Of a stretch of DNA of 64,000 bases, positions 11,302 through 20,695 are shown piece after piece. The stretch lies in contig JABTUZ010000001.1 of assembly GCA_015075105.1 (NCBI GenBank), forward strand, positions 1,251,001 to 1,315,000, written 5' to 3'. A program made the translations under genes and the position numbers. Source of the stretch: Leptospiraceae bacterium (lineage in GTDB: Bacteria > Spirochaetota > Leptospiria > Leptospirales > Leptospiraceae). Positions within the stretch are counted from its first letter, which is position 1. Every line of letters begins with the position of its first letter. The notes under the pieces are model-generated. The model saw only the letters and a program-made list of their open reading frames with translations, was not told the DNA's origin and did not search any database.

Positions 11302-12642
11302 TCAAATCTTGTGATTTTCTATCGCAGACTTTAATAAATAGGACTCTGGAAATTTTCTTTCCAAAGCAACCAATATATCATGTCCTTCCTCTATCAGACC
11401 AATTTCTTTCAAAGCGATTGCTTTTAGGTAAAGGCTTTCTGCACCATACTTCAATCTCCCTGATTTAGATTGTGCTTGAAAAAAGGATTCATAATTTTTT
11501 TCAAAAAAAAGTAGGACAGAATACGCTCTTTGAATCAAATAGGAACTTGATAAACGAGAAATTGCTGCCAAAATATCTTGTTTTACTATTTCACCTACCT
11601 GAGAATTTAAAAGAGTGAGTAATTCAAAAGAAGTTAAGGTGTAGATCAGACCTTGGTTCTTCAACATTTCATATTTTTGTGATAATGGAATAGAGTCTTC
11701 CTTGGGCTGGCTTGGTTCTGGATGTTTTTTTTTCCCATTGATATAGTTTAAGTTTGCGAGCTTTTGTTTTATTTCACCTGTAGAATAAACTTTTTTCATT
11801 AAGAAAAATGATCTAAAATAAAATCCGAAGGCAAGGTAGTCATCAATAAATATTTTTTTTTCAGGGATTGTAAGGTTGGAATATTTTTTTAATACAATCT
11901 GAAATAGTGGCAAGGCATTTCTAATTCCGGATATTTTTTTGGAGTACAGATTGTAAACTACACCGATTAGATTTTGAGAATTTCCCGAAATTACAGTGTC
12001 GTATAACGCTTCTTTTTTTGTCTCGCTTATTCTTGACTGTTTCAATTCACACAATGCAAATAGAATAGAATCTTCCTCCATATTTCCTAAATCCAATTCT
12101 TTGGATTCTCCGATCAAATACATAAAAAGAGAAAGTTTTGTAGAAATAGAATTGTTCAGAGAAATTGCACTCGATATTTCTAAAACCTCAGAGATTTTCC
12201 CTTCGTTCAGTAAACTTGCGATTGCAATTTCCAATATTTCTTTCTCAAGACTTCCTTTATATTTTTTTACCAATAATAATAACTCGGAAACCAAAAATTG
12301 TAATAACTCTGTTTCTCTTTCAGAGAAGGATTTTTCTTTATTTATCCAGAAAGTATTGCTTACTTTTTCTTTTAGGCTGATTTTTCCGAAAAGATTCGTT
12401 TCCAAAAAATTTACAAGATCCAAATGAAATGAATTTCCGGAGGAAAAGTTTTTTATAATCTGGTACTGCAACTTTTTTATAGCAGAATCCATTCCATCTG
12501 AAACTAAAACCGGCAACTCTTGAGTAAAATCGGAATTTTTTAATACTATTTTTAACTCATGGTCTTGAGTATCCTGACCAATAAATATTTCCTTCCACTC
12601 TGGTATTTTTTTTTCAACATCTTCAAAAATAGAAATAGGCAC
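11302..12642 (-). CDS. Conserved-looking helical protein of unknown function
   Basis: A 446-residue, Lys/Glu/Leu/Ser-rich, predominantly helical protein. I see no signal peptide, membrane segment or catalytic motif. The helical pairs in the last 250 residues (for example YLKAIALKEIGLIEEGHDIL) look like degenerate TPR-type repeats. Start is GTG at 12642, with GAGGG about 10 bases upstream. It is divergent from the lytic transglycosylase gene across only 32 bases, so the two starts share a very short regulatory region, which hints at linked expression. I do not recognise the family. Confidence 0.7.
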   Translation of the reverse strand: MPISIFEDVEKKIPEWKEIFIGQDTQDHELKIVLKNSDFTQELPVLVSDGMDSAIKKLQYQIIKNFSSGNSFHLDLVNFLETNLFGKISLKEKVSNTFWINKEKSFSERETELLQFLVSELLLLVKKYKGSLEKEILEIAIASLLNEGKISEVLEISSAISLNNSISTKLSLFMYLIGESKELDLGNMEEDSILFALCELKQSRISETKKEALYDTVISGNSQNLIGVVYNLYSKKISGIRNALPLFQIVLKKYSNLTIPEKKIFIDDYLAFGFYFRSFFLMKKVYSTGEIKQKLANLNYINGKKKHPEPSQPKEDSIPLSQKYEMLKNQGLIYTLTSFELLTLLNSQVGEIVKQDILAAISRLSSSYLIQRAYSVLLFFEKNYESFFQAQSKSGRLKYGAESLYLKAIALKEIGLIEEGHDILVALERKFPESYLLKSAIENHKI

Positions 12643-12674
12643 TTTAGCTCCCTCTAACGAAATGGAATAATCTA

Positions 12675-14948
12675 ATGGTTGAGAAAAATTTTTTAATAAT
12701 CCTCTTACTGTTTATTTTCGGACATTTTCCTGTATTTGGTAACGAAGAAATGTATTTTCTGGTAAAATCCAAGCAATGGAAGAAGATTGAAAATATTTTC
12801 AAAAACTCTTCACCACGTACAGAAAGCGAATTTTTTGCCTTAGCGAGGTTTCACGAAGAGTCTTCTTCTGGGGATAGAGATAAAAAATTCAGGTTATATT
12901 CTTCAATTGCAACAGGAAAACAAGTAGATTTTGTGACTGAACATACTCTCCAAACTATTTTGGACAATCCGATGCCCGGACAATCCCCTGTAATTCGACT
13001 GACCTTCTGGAAACTTTACCACGAGTTCAATTCGAGAAAAATGCTATCTAAAAATAATAAATTGATCTTTCTTGAAAAATTTGCAAAAGAAGACGATCCA
13101 ATTTGTTTAGACGCTTTTGAAGAAATATTAAAAGTTTTGTATGAATCAGAAAACTATCAGAGTGTTATTCAAAAAGTTGATGAACTCAGCACTCAAGAAA
13201 AAAGAATTTTACTGACCTCTCAAGTCAAGCAAAGGTATGCTCAAAGTCTTTTTAGAAATTCTTCTAAAAAAAGAGCTATAGATACTTGGATTTCCATAAT
13301 CTCTGATCCAAATTGCCCGGATTATATACGATTGAATGTTTATTCCGATTTAAAATTCTACTTAAAGGACTCTATTTATGAAGATTTAGATTCAGTAGAG
13401 TTATCTTTTATCTTGAGCAAATTATCTCAAAAGGAAAGTAAACTCCTTTATGGAAAAAATAAAATTATACTCAACAGGAAGTACGAAAATCCTGTATCGG
13501 TTAAAAACATTATAAAATTTTTGGTTAAAAACCAACCTTCTCAAATATCAAATTTTCTAAAGATACATTCAGACTTCACCGAAAAAGAGCAAATTTTTCT
13601 ATCCGAAATCATCGAAATACTTTTTGCAAACAAAGAAATACATATATCCGAAGATTTACTGAAAAAATATATTCGAGAGACTTTTCCACTTAGCGCTCAA
13701 AAAACTTTTATTCGATTGTATTTCAAAAAACACCTTGAAGAAAAATTTCTTCATACTTTGATAAGCTATTTAAAAGAAAACCCCTACGATCTCGGATTCC
13801 AAGATAAACTAATCGACTTCTTGATAGGAAAAACTTCTGCAAATACATATTACGCAAAAAAGGAATACTGGGAAAAAGCAATTCTCTCAATTCCTAACCT
13901 ACCTGTAAAAGGCAGACTCATGTATTGGTATTTTAGATTCTTGAAAGATACCAATGACTATAAAACCCTGCTCTCTTATTTAGAAAATTTTTATGAGCAC
14001 TGCCCGGGTTCTTATTATGTGCATACGATTCAAGAAGAATTTAAGAAAGAGATTGAGCAAATTGCAAAACCTGCTAACCCTTTAACAAACAAAAAAAATC
14101 TCCTGAAATTTCTTTCACTTACCCCCCAAAGAGACTACGCACTCACTCTCCAAAATAAAGACTTAAGTTTCGCCTACGACATTAATAGTTTTGAATTGGG
14201 TACAAGGCTAAATAATTCCATAAACCAAATAAATAACCATAGACTTTTAAATCTTTCAAGAGACTATCTGAAAATTGGTGAAGAAAAAAGAGGGGTCTGG
14301 CTCGCCTCTAAATATTTTAATTCAAATAATTTAGGAGAAGAGGATCGGGCGTTACTCTATGTAGGTTTAGGAGATTTGTCATTCAATAGCTATCTAAGTA
14401 TTTTTTATACTCGTGTGCTTATGAAAAAAAATAAAATCCCAGATGACCCAATCCTTTTACCTTCAGCCATTCTATCCAGACTATACCCACGACCCCATAG
14501 AAATATTGTTCAAAAATTTTCAGATACGTATCAAGTGAGCGAAGATATCGTATATGCAGTGATGAGGCAAGAATCTTTTTTTCGAGAATCTGCTATATCG
14601 GTTTCAAACGCACAAGGTCTAATGCAGGTAATCCCTTCAACCGGAAAATTTTTGGCTAAAGCCCTAAACGAAAAAGACTATTCCCTATTTGACCCAAACA
14701 TTTCAGTGAAATTCGGAACTAAATTCTTGTCTGATTTATTAAAGATGAACGAAGGCGATATTCGTTGGGCAACCATAGCTTACAATGGAGGGCCCGGTAA
14801 TTTAAGAAAATGGAAAAGAAATCACTACAAGGGGGATTTTAATCATTTTCTGGAAGAAATTCCTTCTAAAGAATCGAGAGACTATTGTAGAATTGTAGTT
14901 TCTAATTATTATAACTATAGACTATTAAAGGAAATTTTCGATAGATGA
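12675..14948 (+). CDS. slt: Soluble lytic murein transglycosylase (Slt70-like)
   Basis: Cleaves the MurNAc-GlcNAc bond of peptidoglycan to give 1,6-anhydro ends in the periplasm. A signal peptide covers residues about 1-22 (hydrophobic IILLLFIFGHFPVFG). The first 600 residues are a long helical superhelix like the U-domain of Slt70. The C-terminal SLT domain starts near residue 620 with VMRQESFFRESAIS (catalytic Glu633), then NAQGLMQVIPSTG and AYNGGPGNLRKW, all classic. At 757 residues it is slightly longer than the enterobacterial enzyme. Its stop overlaps the next start as ATGA, so it is translationally coupled to the polysaccharide deacetylase. Confidence 0.92.
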   Translation: MVEKNFLIILLLFIFGHFPVFGNEEMYFLVKSKQWKKIENIFKNSSPRTESEFFALARFHEESSSGDRDKKFRLYSSIATGKQVDFVTEHTLQTILDNPMPGQSPVIRLTFWKLYHEFNSRKMLSKNNKLIFLEKFAKEDDPICLDAFEEILKVLYESENYQSVIQKVDELSTQEKRILLTSQVKQRYAQSLFRNSSKKRAIDTWISIISDPNCPDYIRLNVYSDLKFYLKDSIYEDLDSVELSFILSKLSQKESKLLYGKNKIILNRKYENPVSVKNIIKFLVKNQPSQISNFLKIHSDFTEKEQIFLSEIIEILFANKEIHISEDLLKKYIRETFPLSAQKTFIRLYFKKHLEEKFLHTLISYLKENPYDLGFQDKLIDFLIGKTSANTYYAKKEYWEKAILSIPNLPVKGRLMYWYFRFLKDTNDYKTLLSYLENFYEHCPGSYYVHTIQEEFKKEIEQIAKPANPLTNKKNLLKFLSLTPQRDYALTLQNKDLSFAYDINSFELGTRLNNSINQINNHRLLNLSRDYLKIGEEKRGVWLASKYFNSNNLGEEDRALLYVGLGDLSFNSYLSIFYTRVLMKKNKIPDDPILLPSAILSRLYPRPHRNIVQKFSDTYQVSEDIVYAVMRQESFFRESAISVSNAQGLMQVIPSTGKFLAKALNEKDYSLFDPNISVKFGTKFLSDLLKMNEGDIRWATIAYNGGPGNLRKWKRNHYKGDFNHFLEEIPSKESRDYCRIVVSNYYNYRLLKEIFDR

Positions 14949-15895
14949 AAACTTTTACAAACTATTTTCTATTTGCAATTCTATTCTTGTTGATAAAACC
15001 CATAATGTCAAAAGAAAGAGAGCCAAACGAACTCGGAAAAATCTTTGTTTTAACCTACCATAAAATCGGAGACTTTGATTCCAATTTTACGAGATCCAGA
15101 AAAGGTTTTGTGGAAGATTTACAAACTCTAAAAAGAGAAGGATTTATTCCGATCCAAACCAATGATTTTTCTAATGCCAATATAAAAATCCCAAAAGGAA
15201 AGAAGCCTGTTCTGATTACTTTTGATGACTCTTCTATCAGCCAATTTGAGGTTGATGAAAATGGACAAATAAAATCAAACTGTGCGGTAGGAATGATGGA
15301 AGAGTTTAAGAAAAAAAATCCAGATTTCCCCTTAACTGCGATTTTTTTTGTTACCCCGGGCTCAAAATCTCCAAACGATCTATTCGGGCAAATACGATTT
15401 ACCAAAATGAAAACAGAATTTCTATTGAATAATGGTTATGAAATAGGAAACCATACACTTTGGCATGCAAACTTAAATCAGTTTAGAGATAGAATTCAAG
15501 AGCAAATTGCCGGCTGTCAAAGAGAAATAAATAAATTTCTACCAGATTTTAGGATTTATGCAATGGCGACTCCTTATGGCTCTTTCCCACCTGAAAGATA
15601 CAACCACCTATTGATCGAAGGAAAATACAAAGGGCACTCCTATAAAAATAAAATTATTTTTGATTACTCCAATAGACTTAGTTATTCTCCCTTTGATATA
15701 AATTTTAATATTTATCGGGTTAGAAGAATCCATGGATTTGATAAAAACATAAAGAAAATTGTTCAAGAGTTGAATTCACCTACCTCCGATGCGTATATCA
15801 GCGACGGCTTAGAGGATACGATTACAATTCCACAATCGGAAGTTAAAAACTTAAATACAGAATGGAAAAAAAAGTTTAAAGTGAAGGTGTATTAA
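14945..15895 (+). CDS. Polysaccharide deacetylase (NodB-fold, CE4) family protein
   Basis: Predicted secreted or membrane-attached carbohydrate de-N-acetylase. Residues about 5-20 form a hydrophobic signal sequence. FVLTYHKIG near residue 35 opens the fold. Motif 1 is ITFDDS with Asp94/Asp95, and motif 2 is HTLWHAN with metal ligands His170 and His174. TPYGSFP near residue 225 resembles motif 3 (RxPxG) only loosely. The 316-residue gene overlaps slt by 4 bases, so the two products probably act on the same wall polymer: deacetylation of murein GlcNAc is a reasonable guess. The substrate is not proved by sequence. Confidence 0.83.
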   Translation: MKTFTNYFLFAILFLLIKPIMSKEREPNELGKIFVLTYHKIGDFDSNFTRSRKGFVEDLQTLKREGFIPIQTNDFSNANIKIPKGKKPVLITFDDSSISQFEVDENGQIKSNCAVGMMEEFKKKNPDFPLTAIFFVTPGSKSPNDLFGQIRFTKMKTEFLLNNGYEIGNHTLWHANLNQFRDRIQEQIAGCQREINKFLPDFRIYAMATPYGSFPPERYNHLLIEGKYKGHSYKNKIIFDYSNRLSYSPFDINFNIYRVRRIHGFDKNIKKIVQELNSPTSDAYISDGLEDTITIPQSEVKNLNTEWKKKFKVKVY

Positions 15896-15897
15896 AC

Positions 15898-16410
15898 CTA
15901 ACCGTTTAACTCTTTTCTTAGAACTTTTTCTGCTCTTTGGGCGTATTTTAAAATTTTACCTTTGTTAGGCTTTTCCCTATTCGCTAAAAGAATATCTTCA
16001 GCAAGACGAAACTTTCTGCGAAGATGGTTAATAGATGGGATAGTAGTTTTAAAGTGTTTGGCAAGCTCCCAATCCGTCATGGTTTTATTCATGTCATACA
16101 ATTTATTTAAGTCTTTCTCTGTCCATTCGCGTTTAGCTTGAGAATTCTTTTTTACTAAAAAATTAAATTTTTGCAAACGCCTTTGATTTCTTTCGTAGCT
16201 TCCTAAACCTTTTTGTGCTCTCCAATGAGCATTACGGTTTCTTGCCTTATGAATATCTTCGCTTGTAAACCCTGTTTTTCTTAGCCACTCAATTGTAATA
16301 CTTCCTTTTTGACCGGGTTTGAGTTTGGACTTGATGGATCTTTCAATATATTGCTCTGGAGTCTTTGCCGATAGTAGTTTTTTTCTTTCTTCTTCAAGAA
16401 TTTTAGACAT
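15898..16410 (-). CDS. Small basic protein with a helix-turn-helix-like segment
   Basis: A 170-residue, Lys/Arg-rich cytoplasmic protein. The central segment (residues about 95-135, REWTEKDLNKLYDMN then MTDWELAKHF and IPSINHLRRKFRL) has the spacing of a SANT/Myb-like or homeodomain-like helix-turn-helix, so it may bind DNA. Strong ribosome site AGGAG lies 5 bases before the ATG. It converges tightly with the deacetylase gene (2 bases between stops). I do not recognise the family by name; regulator is only a suggestion. Confidence 0.65.
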   Translation of the reverse strand: MSKILEEERKKLLSAKTPEQYIERSIKSKLKPGQKGSITIEWLRKTGFTSEDIHKARNRNAHWRAQKGLGSYERNQRRLQKFNFLVKKNSQAKREWTEKDLNKLYDMNKTMTDWELAKHFKTTIPSINHLRRKFRLAEDILLANREKPNKGKILKYAQRAEKVLRKELNG

Positions 16411-16489
16411 TTTTATCTCCTACTACAAAGTAAATTTTTCATCGTGTTGCGTTTAAAAACTTAAAATACAATAGTAGTGAAACTATGTA

Positions 16490-16933
16490 TTAATCTAATT
16501 TCTCGCCTTTTAAAAGTTCGTCCAAAGAAATTTTTTCTTTAGATATAGCTTTTAAATTTGGCCATTCATAACCTTGAGGATAATGTTTTTTATCGTTTGG
16601 ATCATAAAAATGCTTATAGTCTTTTTTATAGCCCCAAGTAAATACAGAGTTTTCAGGGAGTTGATTAATAACTACAAATTTTGGAGAAACATACCCTTCT
16701 ATTTTAGAATTTTTCACCTTAATAAATTCTTTCTGAAGTCTTTCGTGGTTCAAGTAATCAGAAGGCGTGACTATATCTCCTTTCTTCAATTCACCGACAA
16801 CTTTAGAATTTATGTTTGGCTCTGCATAAACCTTTGTATTCCATGTAATTTCTGCTTTTGTGCCGCAATTGAAAATAAAGAACGAAACAATGGATAGAGC
16901 AAATATTTTTTTTAGTAAATTTTTATTATTCAT
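16490..16933 (-). CDS. SH3-like domain lipoprotein downstream of the act operon
   Basis: A 147-residue lipoprotein: signal sequence of about 22 residues ending in FIFNCG, with Cys the lipidation site. Residues about 30-85 (KVYAEPNINSKVVGELKKGDIVTP, then IEGYVSPKFV) follow the bacterial SH3 (SH3b) pattern, a fold that often binds murein peptides. It starts 9 bases after the actF stop, so it likely belongs to the same transcript. Whether it helps assemble or anchor the respiratory complex or is only a passenger cannot be decided here. Confidence 0.7.
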   Translation of the reverse strand: MNNKNLLKKIFALSIVSFFIFNCGTKAEITWNTKVYAEPNINSKVVGELKKGDIVTPSDYLNHERLQKEFIKVKNSKIEGYVSPKFVVINQLPENSVFTWGYKKDYKHFYDPNDKKHYPQGYEWPNLKAISKEKISLDELLKGEKLD

Positions 16934-16942
16934 ACTTTTCCC

Positions 16943-18160
16943 CTATTGATGGTGGTGCAAAGATTCTTCCAATCTTGGATCGCCTACCGGAATTAATTTT
17001 GCAGATTCCAACCCTTTCAAAATTACAAATCCAAAAAGCCCAATAACACCAATTGTTACCCCAAAAGTGACGACAAGACTCAAAAAACTAAAGTATTCAA
17101 AATTAGCCGGAAATACAATCCAGAAAAGCTCTAAAATTTGAGTTACTACAATCCAAACGCTAATCCTGTTTAAGACTTCAATATCTCTTTTATTTGGTCG
17201 ATTTAGTAACCAAAGAAAAGGAATTACAAATTTTACAAATGGAATGAGTATTGTAATAAATGTCCAACCGCCTGTCAATCTCATCTCATACCAAAAAGTT
17301 TCTTCAGGTAGGTTCGCATACCATATTAACATAAATTGACTAAACGCAATATAAGCCCAAAATACTGTAAACCCAAGTAAGAACTTTCCTATATCGTGAA
17401 TATGGTTTTCGTTTACATAGTCTCCAAGATATCCTGACTTTTTTAAAATATAGATAAATATAATCATGGAAGCGAGAACAGTTTGGTAAGCCCCTCCAAA
17501 AATATACACACCGAACATAGTAGAAAACCAATGCGGAGTCAAAGACATAAGTAAATCAAATGAGGTAACAGAAAGAGTTAGCGCAAACACTATAATAAAC
17601 GCACCTGACAACTTTGCACTGAATTTTGTGTGAGATACATTTTTGTCCGAGTCTTGATCGACTGATCTTTTATAAAAAAAGTATCCGAAAAAAGACCAAA
17701 TCACCGCAAAAAAGATTAATCTACCTACAAAAAAAGGAGTTTTAAGCCAAGCACTTTTGTGTTTGATTAGTTTATCGGATGCTACTACCTCAGGGTGTGA
17801 CCACTCAAATAAATCGTGGATCCCTATGAACACTAAAATAAGCAAAATAATGACTACAGGCATAAATCTACCGTAGTTTTCAGTGAGCCTTCTAACCGTT
17901 ACAGACCAGTAAGACCCGGTGATATTGCTAAGTGCAGTAAAAAAAATACCGCATAGAGAAATACCGATTATAAAAGAAACGGCCACAAGGAGAGCAGACC
18001 AGGCAGGATTGCTGTGTCCATGTCTTGCGGTCTCATGCCCGAGTACAAAATACCCTATTACAAAACTGAGTATTCCAAGACCCATCATACCAAATAATAC
18101 ATTTCTAATCATTGGAGATAGTTTATAAGTTACTAAATTGTCTCTAATTTCAGCGTTCAT
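16943..18160 (-). CDS. actF: Alternative complex III membrane subunit ActF
   Basis: Integral quinol:cytochrome c oxidoreductase subunit of the NrfD-related ActF type. The 405-residue protein has about ten hydrophobic segments, typical of ActF. Recognisable parts are the HDLFEWSHPE loop near residue 115, the sequence around SAWLKTPFFVGRLIFFAVIW, and LTPHWFSTMFGVYIFGGAYQ near 210, all familiar from this family. It follows actE by 5 bases and is the last Act gene of the minus-strand operon. It likely forms the second quinol site or proton path with ActC. Confidence 0.9.
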   Translation of the reverse strand: MNAEIRDNLVTYKLSPMIRNVLFGMMGLGILSFVIGYFVLGHETARHGHSNPAWSALLVAVSFIIGISLCGIFFTALSNITGSYWSVTVRRLTENYGRFMPVVIILLILVFIGIHDLFEWSHPEVVASDKLIKHKSAWLKTPFFVGRLIFFAVIWSFFGYFFYKRSVDQDSDKNVSHTKFSAKLSGAFIIVFALTLSVTSFDLLMSLTPHWFSTMFGVYIFGGAYQTVLASMIIFIYILKKSGYLGDYVNENHIHDIGKFLLGFTVFWAYIAFSQFMLIWYANLPEETFWYEMRLTGGWTFITILIPFVKFVIPFLWLLNRPNKRDIEVLNRISVWIVVTQILELFWIVFPANFEYFSFLSLVVTFGVTIGVIGLFGFVILKGLESAKLIPVGDPRLEESLHHHQ

Positions 18161-18165
18161 CTTCC

Positions 18166-18756
18166 CTACTTAACCGCCTTTGTTTTGTTGTTTTCAGCTT
18201 CTTGCAATTTTCTGATATATTGAATCAGTTTCCATCTATCTTCCGGCTCGATTTGAGAAGCGTAGCTACTCATCACACCCTTTCCAACAGTAATTACGTG
18301 GTAAATTTGTCCGTCTGTAAATTTCACTACCCTTTCCTGAGTTAGAGGAGTCGGGGTCATTAGGTATCTTGGAGAAGGTCCGACTACATTACCATTTCCT
18401 TGACCTGTAACACCGTGGCACGGGGAACAATATATTTGATACCTGTCCTCACCTCTTTTATAATTAGCCAGACTTTTTTTCAATGGATTGGAAAGACCCT
18501 TTTCAGGATTTTTTAATTCATCTGCAAATTGTACATTTGAGTAAGGGTATGGATAATATCCTCTTGGGATCGTTCCTTCGGGAGGGATTCTATTCCCACC
18601 CAGAATACTTGCAGAAAGCACGTCAGCTTCTTGAGATTCTACTGCTCTGGAGTCAGCCATATCTGGAAAATATTCTAAAATAGGAGTTTTATACTCACAA
18701 TTCAAAATAAACAATACAGAGAAAAAACCAATTACAATAATTTTGAAATTTTTCAT
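18166..18756 (-). CDS. actE: Alternative complex III monohaem cytochrome c lipoprotein ActE
   Basis: A 196-residue lipoprotein cytochrome: hydrophobic leader ending FILNCE (lipidated Cys near residue 20) and one c-type haem site CSPCHG near residue 110, followed by the distal region GVMSSYASQIEPEDRW with a likely Met ligand. It is the electron outlet of ActABCDEF on the periplasmic face. The start overlaps the ActD stop by 4 bases (ATGA). The sequence segment GTIPRGYYPYPY before the haem is typical of ActE proteins. Confidence 0.9.
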   Translation of the reverse strand: MKNFKIIVIGFFSVLFILNCEYKTPILEYFPDMADSRAVESQEADVLSASILGGNRIPPEGTIPRGYYPYPYSNVQFADELKNPEKGLSNPLKKSLANYKRGEDRYQIYCSPCHGVTGQGNGNVVGPSPRYLMTPTPLTQERVVKFTDGQIYHVITVGKGVMSSYASQIEPEDRWKLIQYIRKLQEAENNKTKAVK

Positions 18757-19307
18757 TTTTTTACTACCTGCACTTCTTTGGCTCCAAGGCTTTTTATAAA
18801 TTGAATTACTTCACTTTCGTTATAACCAGCGACGTTAGACGGAATCCAGAGAGCAAATCTATGACTTGTAACATCGGGATGAATCGGCTTACGATCAAAC
18901 TTATACAATCCAGTTATGTAATACATAGCAAAAACAGTTGCAACACCTGCAAAAAAGACAGTAGCCTCGAACAATATCGGAACGTAGGCCGGCCATGCGT
19001 TATACGCCTTCCCTGAATATACAATTTGCCAGTCGATTGCGTGAGTTAAATACTGATAAGACAACCCGACCGCAAACCCAACAATTCCAAATATAAAAGT
19101 AATCCAAGGAAGACCTGACCTTGGAAGTCCCATAGCATCGTCTAAACCGTGTACAGGGAGTGGAGTAAAACAATCAAAATAGGAGTAGTTTTTCTCCTTA
19201 GTTTTTTTTGCTGCATGCAGAATCTCTTCTTGGGTATCGAATAGTCCGAATACTCCTGATTCTGTTTCCTGATATTTATGAAACTGCTCTAATTTTGGCT
19301 TATACAT
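18753..19307 (-). CDS. actD: Alternative complex III subunit ActD (DUF3341)
   Basis: A 184-residue membrane subunit with a soluble N-terminal part (GVFGLFDTQEEILHAAKK, a DUF3341 signature, then FTPLPVHGLDDAMGL), two membrane helices (residues about 68-88 and 108-132), and a ferredoxin-like C-terminal part. Its start overlaps the actC stop. ActD helps hold the periplasmic and membrane modules of the complex together. Confidence 0.9.
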   Translation of the reverse strand: MYKPKLEQFHKYQETESGVFGLFDTQEEILHAAKKTKEKNYSYFDCFTPLPVHGLDDAMGLPRSGLPWITFIFGIVGFAVGLSYQYLTHAIDWQIVYSGKAYNAWPAYVPILFEATVFFAGVATVFAMYYITGLYKFDRKPIHPDVTSHRFALWIPSNVAGYNESEVIQFIKSLGAKEVQVVKK

Positions 19308-20680
19308 CAGTGGTGTCCTCCTTCTTTTTTAGGCATCACAGTCTTGACTTCAGCAATTGCAATCACTGGAAGAATTCTTGTAAACAATAGGAACAATACA
19401 AAGAATAAACCAAAAGAGCCTAAAAGCATCAAATAGTCATAGATCGTAGGTATATACAATGCCCAACTGGAAGGTAAGAAATCTCTATGAGTGGTCATTA
19501 CTATTACGAATCTTTCAAACCACATTCCAATATTCACAAAAATTGATACTACAAACATCACAGGGATACTCGTCCTGAGCTTCTTTGACCAGAAAATTTG
19601 AGGACTAATTACGTTGCAAGAAACCATAATCCAATAAGCCCAACCGTAAGGACCAAAGGCTCTATTTACAAAAGTAAACCCTTCGTATTCGTTACCAGAA
19701 TACCAAGCTATGAAAAACTCAGTACTATATGCAAGACCTACCATCATACCGGTGACCATAATCACCTTGTTCATATTTTCTAAGTGCTTCATTGTGATTA
19801 GTTGCTTCAAGTTAAACACTTCTCTTGTAATCACCATGAGCGTTACAACCATTGCAAACCCTGAGAATACCGCACCGGCTACGAAATAGGGTGGGAAAAT
19901 TGTAGTGTGCCAACCTGGAAGGATAGAAATCGCAAAGTCAAAACTTACTATCGAGTGAACAGACAATACGATTGGAGTGGAAAGTGCCGCTAAAATCATT
20001 GCAACGATTTCCAAGTGAGTCCACGCTCTATTAGAACCAACCCACCCAAAAGAAAGAACACTATAAACCATCTTTTTAATTTTATGATTTGTCCGATCCC
20101 TGATTGCTGCGATATCAGGAACCAACCCTAAATACCAGAATAGTAGCGAAATAGTCAGATAGGTAGAAACTGCAAAAGTATCCCAAATTAAAGGAGATCG
20201 GAAATTTACCCAAAGTGGTCCTCTTTCGTTTGGATAAGGAAATAACCAAAAACCAAACCAAGGGCGACCTACGTGGATAATCAACATACTTGCCGCAACC
20301 ATAACCGCAAAAATTGTCATAGCCTCGGCGGCACGGTTGATACCAGTTCTCCATTCTTGCCTAAATAAATACAATACTGCTGAAATTAAAGTACCTGCAT
20401 GACCGATACCAATCCAAAAAACGAAATTCACGATAAAAAATCCCCAACCAACAGGATTGTTGATACCGAGTATGTATAAACCTTCATAAACCAAATAACC
20501 GATTACTGCAAAATCAATTACAGTAATCGTTATAGCTAAAATAAAAGCTCTCCACCAAAGTTTTGTAGGAAACTCATCTACGGGCTTTAAAACTTCGTCT
20601 GTTATCTGCTTTAGAGTTTTATTTCCTTCTACTAAAGGAACTATATCTAATTCTTTTTTAATTGCTTCTGACATTGACAT
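19307..20680 (-). CDS. actC: Alternative complex III NrfD-like membrane subunit ActC
   Basis: A 457-residue polytopic protein of the NrfD/PsrC family and the main quinol-oxidising subunit of ACIII. It has about ten transmembrane segments. Family landmarks include [21 protein letters not shown] near residue 95, a [33 protein letters not shown] stretch near 240-275, and WFERFVIV near 405. It ends in a short His-rich tail (GGHH). The start lies 15 bases after the actB stop. Confidence 0.93.
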   Translation of the reverse strand: MSMSEAIKKELDIVPLVEGNKTLKQITDEVLKPVDEFPTKLWWRAFILAITITVIDFAVIGYLVYEGLYILGINNPVGWGFFIVNFVFWIGIGHAGTLISAVLYLFRQEWRTGINRAAEAMTIFAVMVAASMLIIHVGRPWFGFWLFPYPNERGPLWVNFRSPLIWDTFAVSTYLTISLLFWYLGLVPDIAAIRDRTNHKIKKMVYSVLSFGWVGSNRAWTHLEIVAMILAALSTPIVLSVHSIVSFDFAISILPGWHTTIFPPYFVAGAVFSGFAMVVTLMVITREVFNLKQLITMKHLENMNKVIMVTGMMVGLAYSTEFFIAWYSGNEYEGFTFVNRAFGPYGWAYWIMVSCNVISPQIFWSKKLRTSIPVMFVVSIFVNIGMWFERFVIVMTTHRDFLPSSWALYIPTIYDYLMLLGSFGLFFVLFLLFTRILPVIAIAEVKTVMPKKEGGHH

Positions 20681-20695
20681 CTTGAATTCCGCCTG

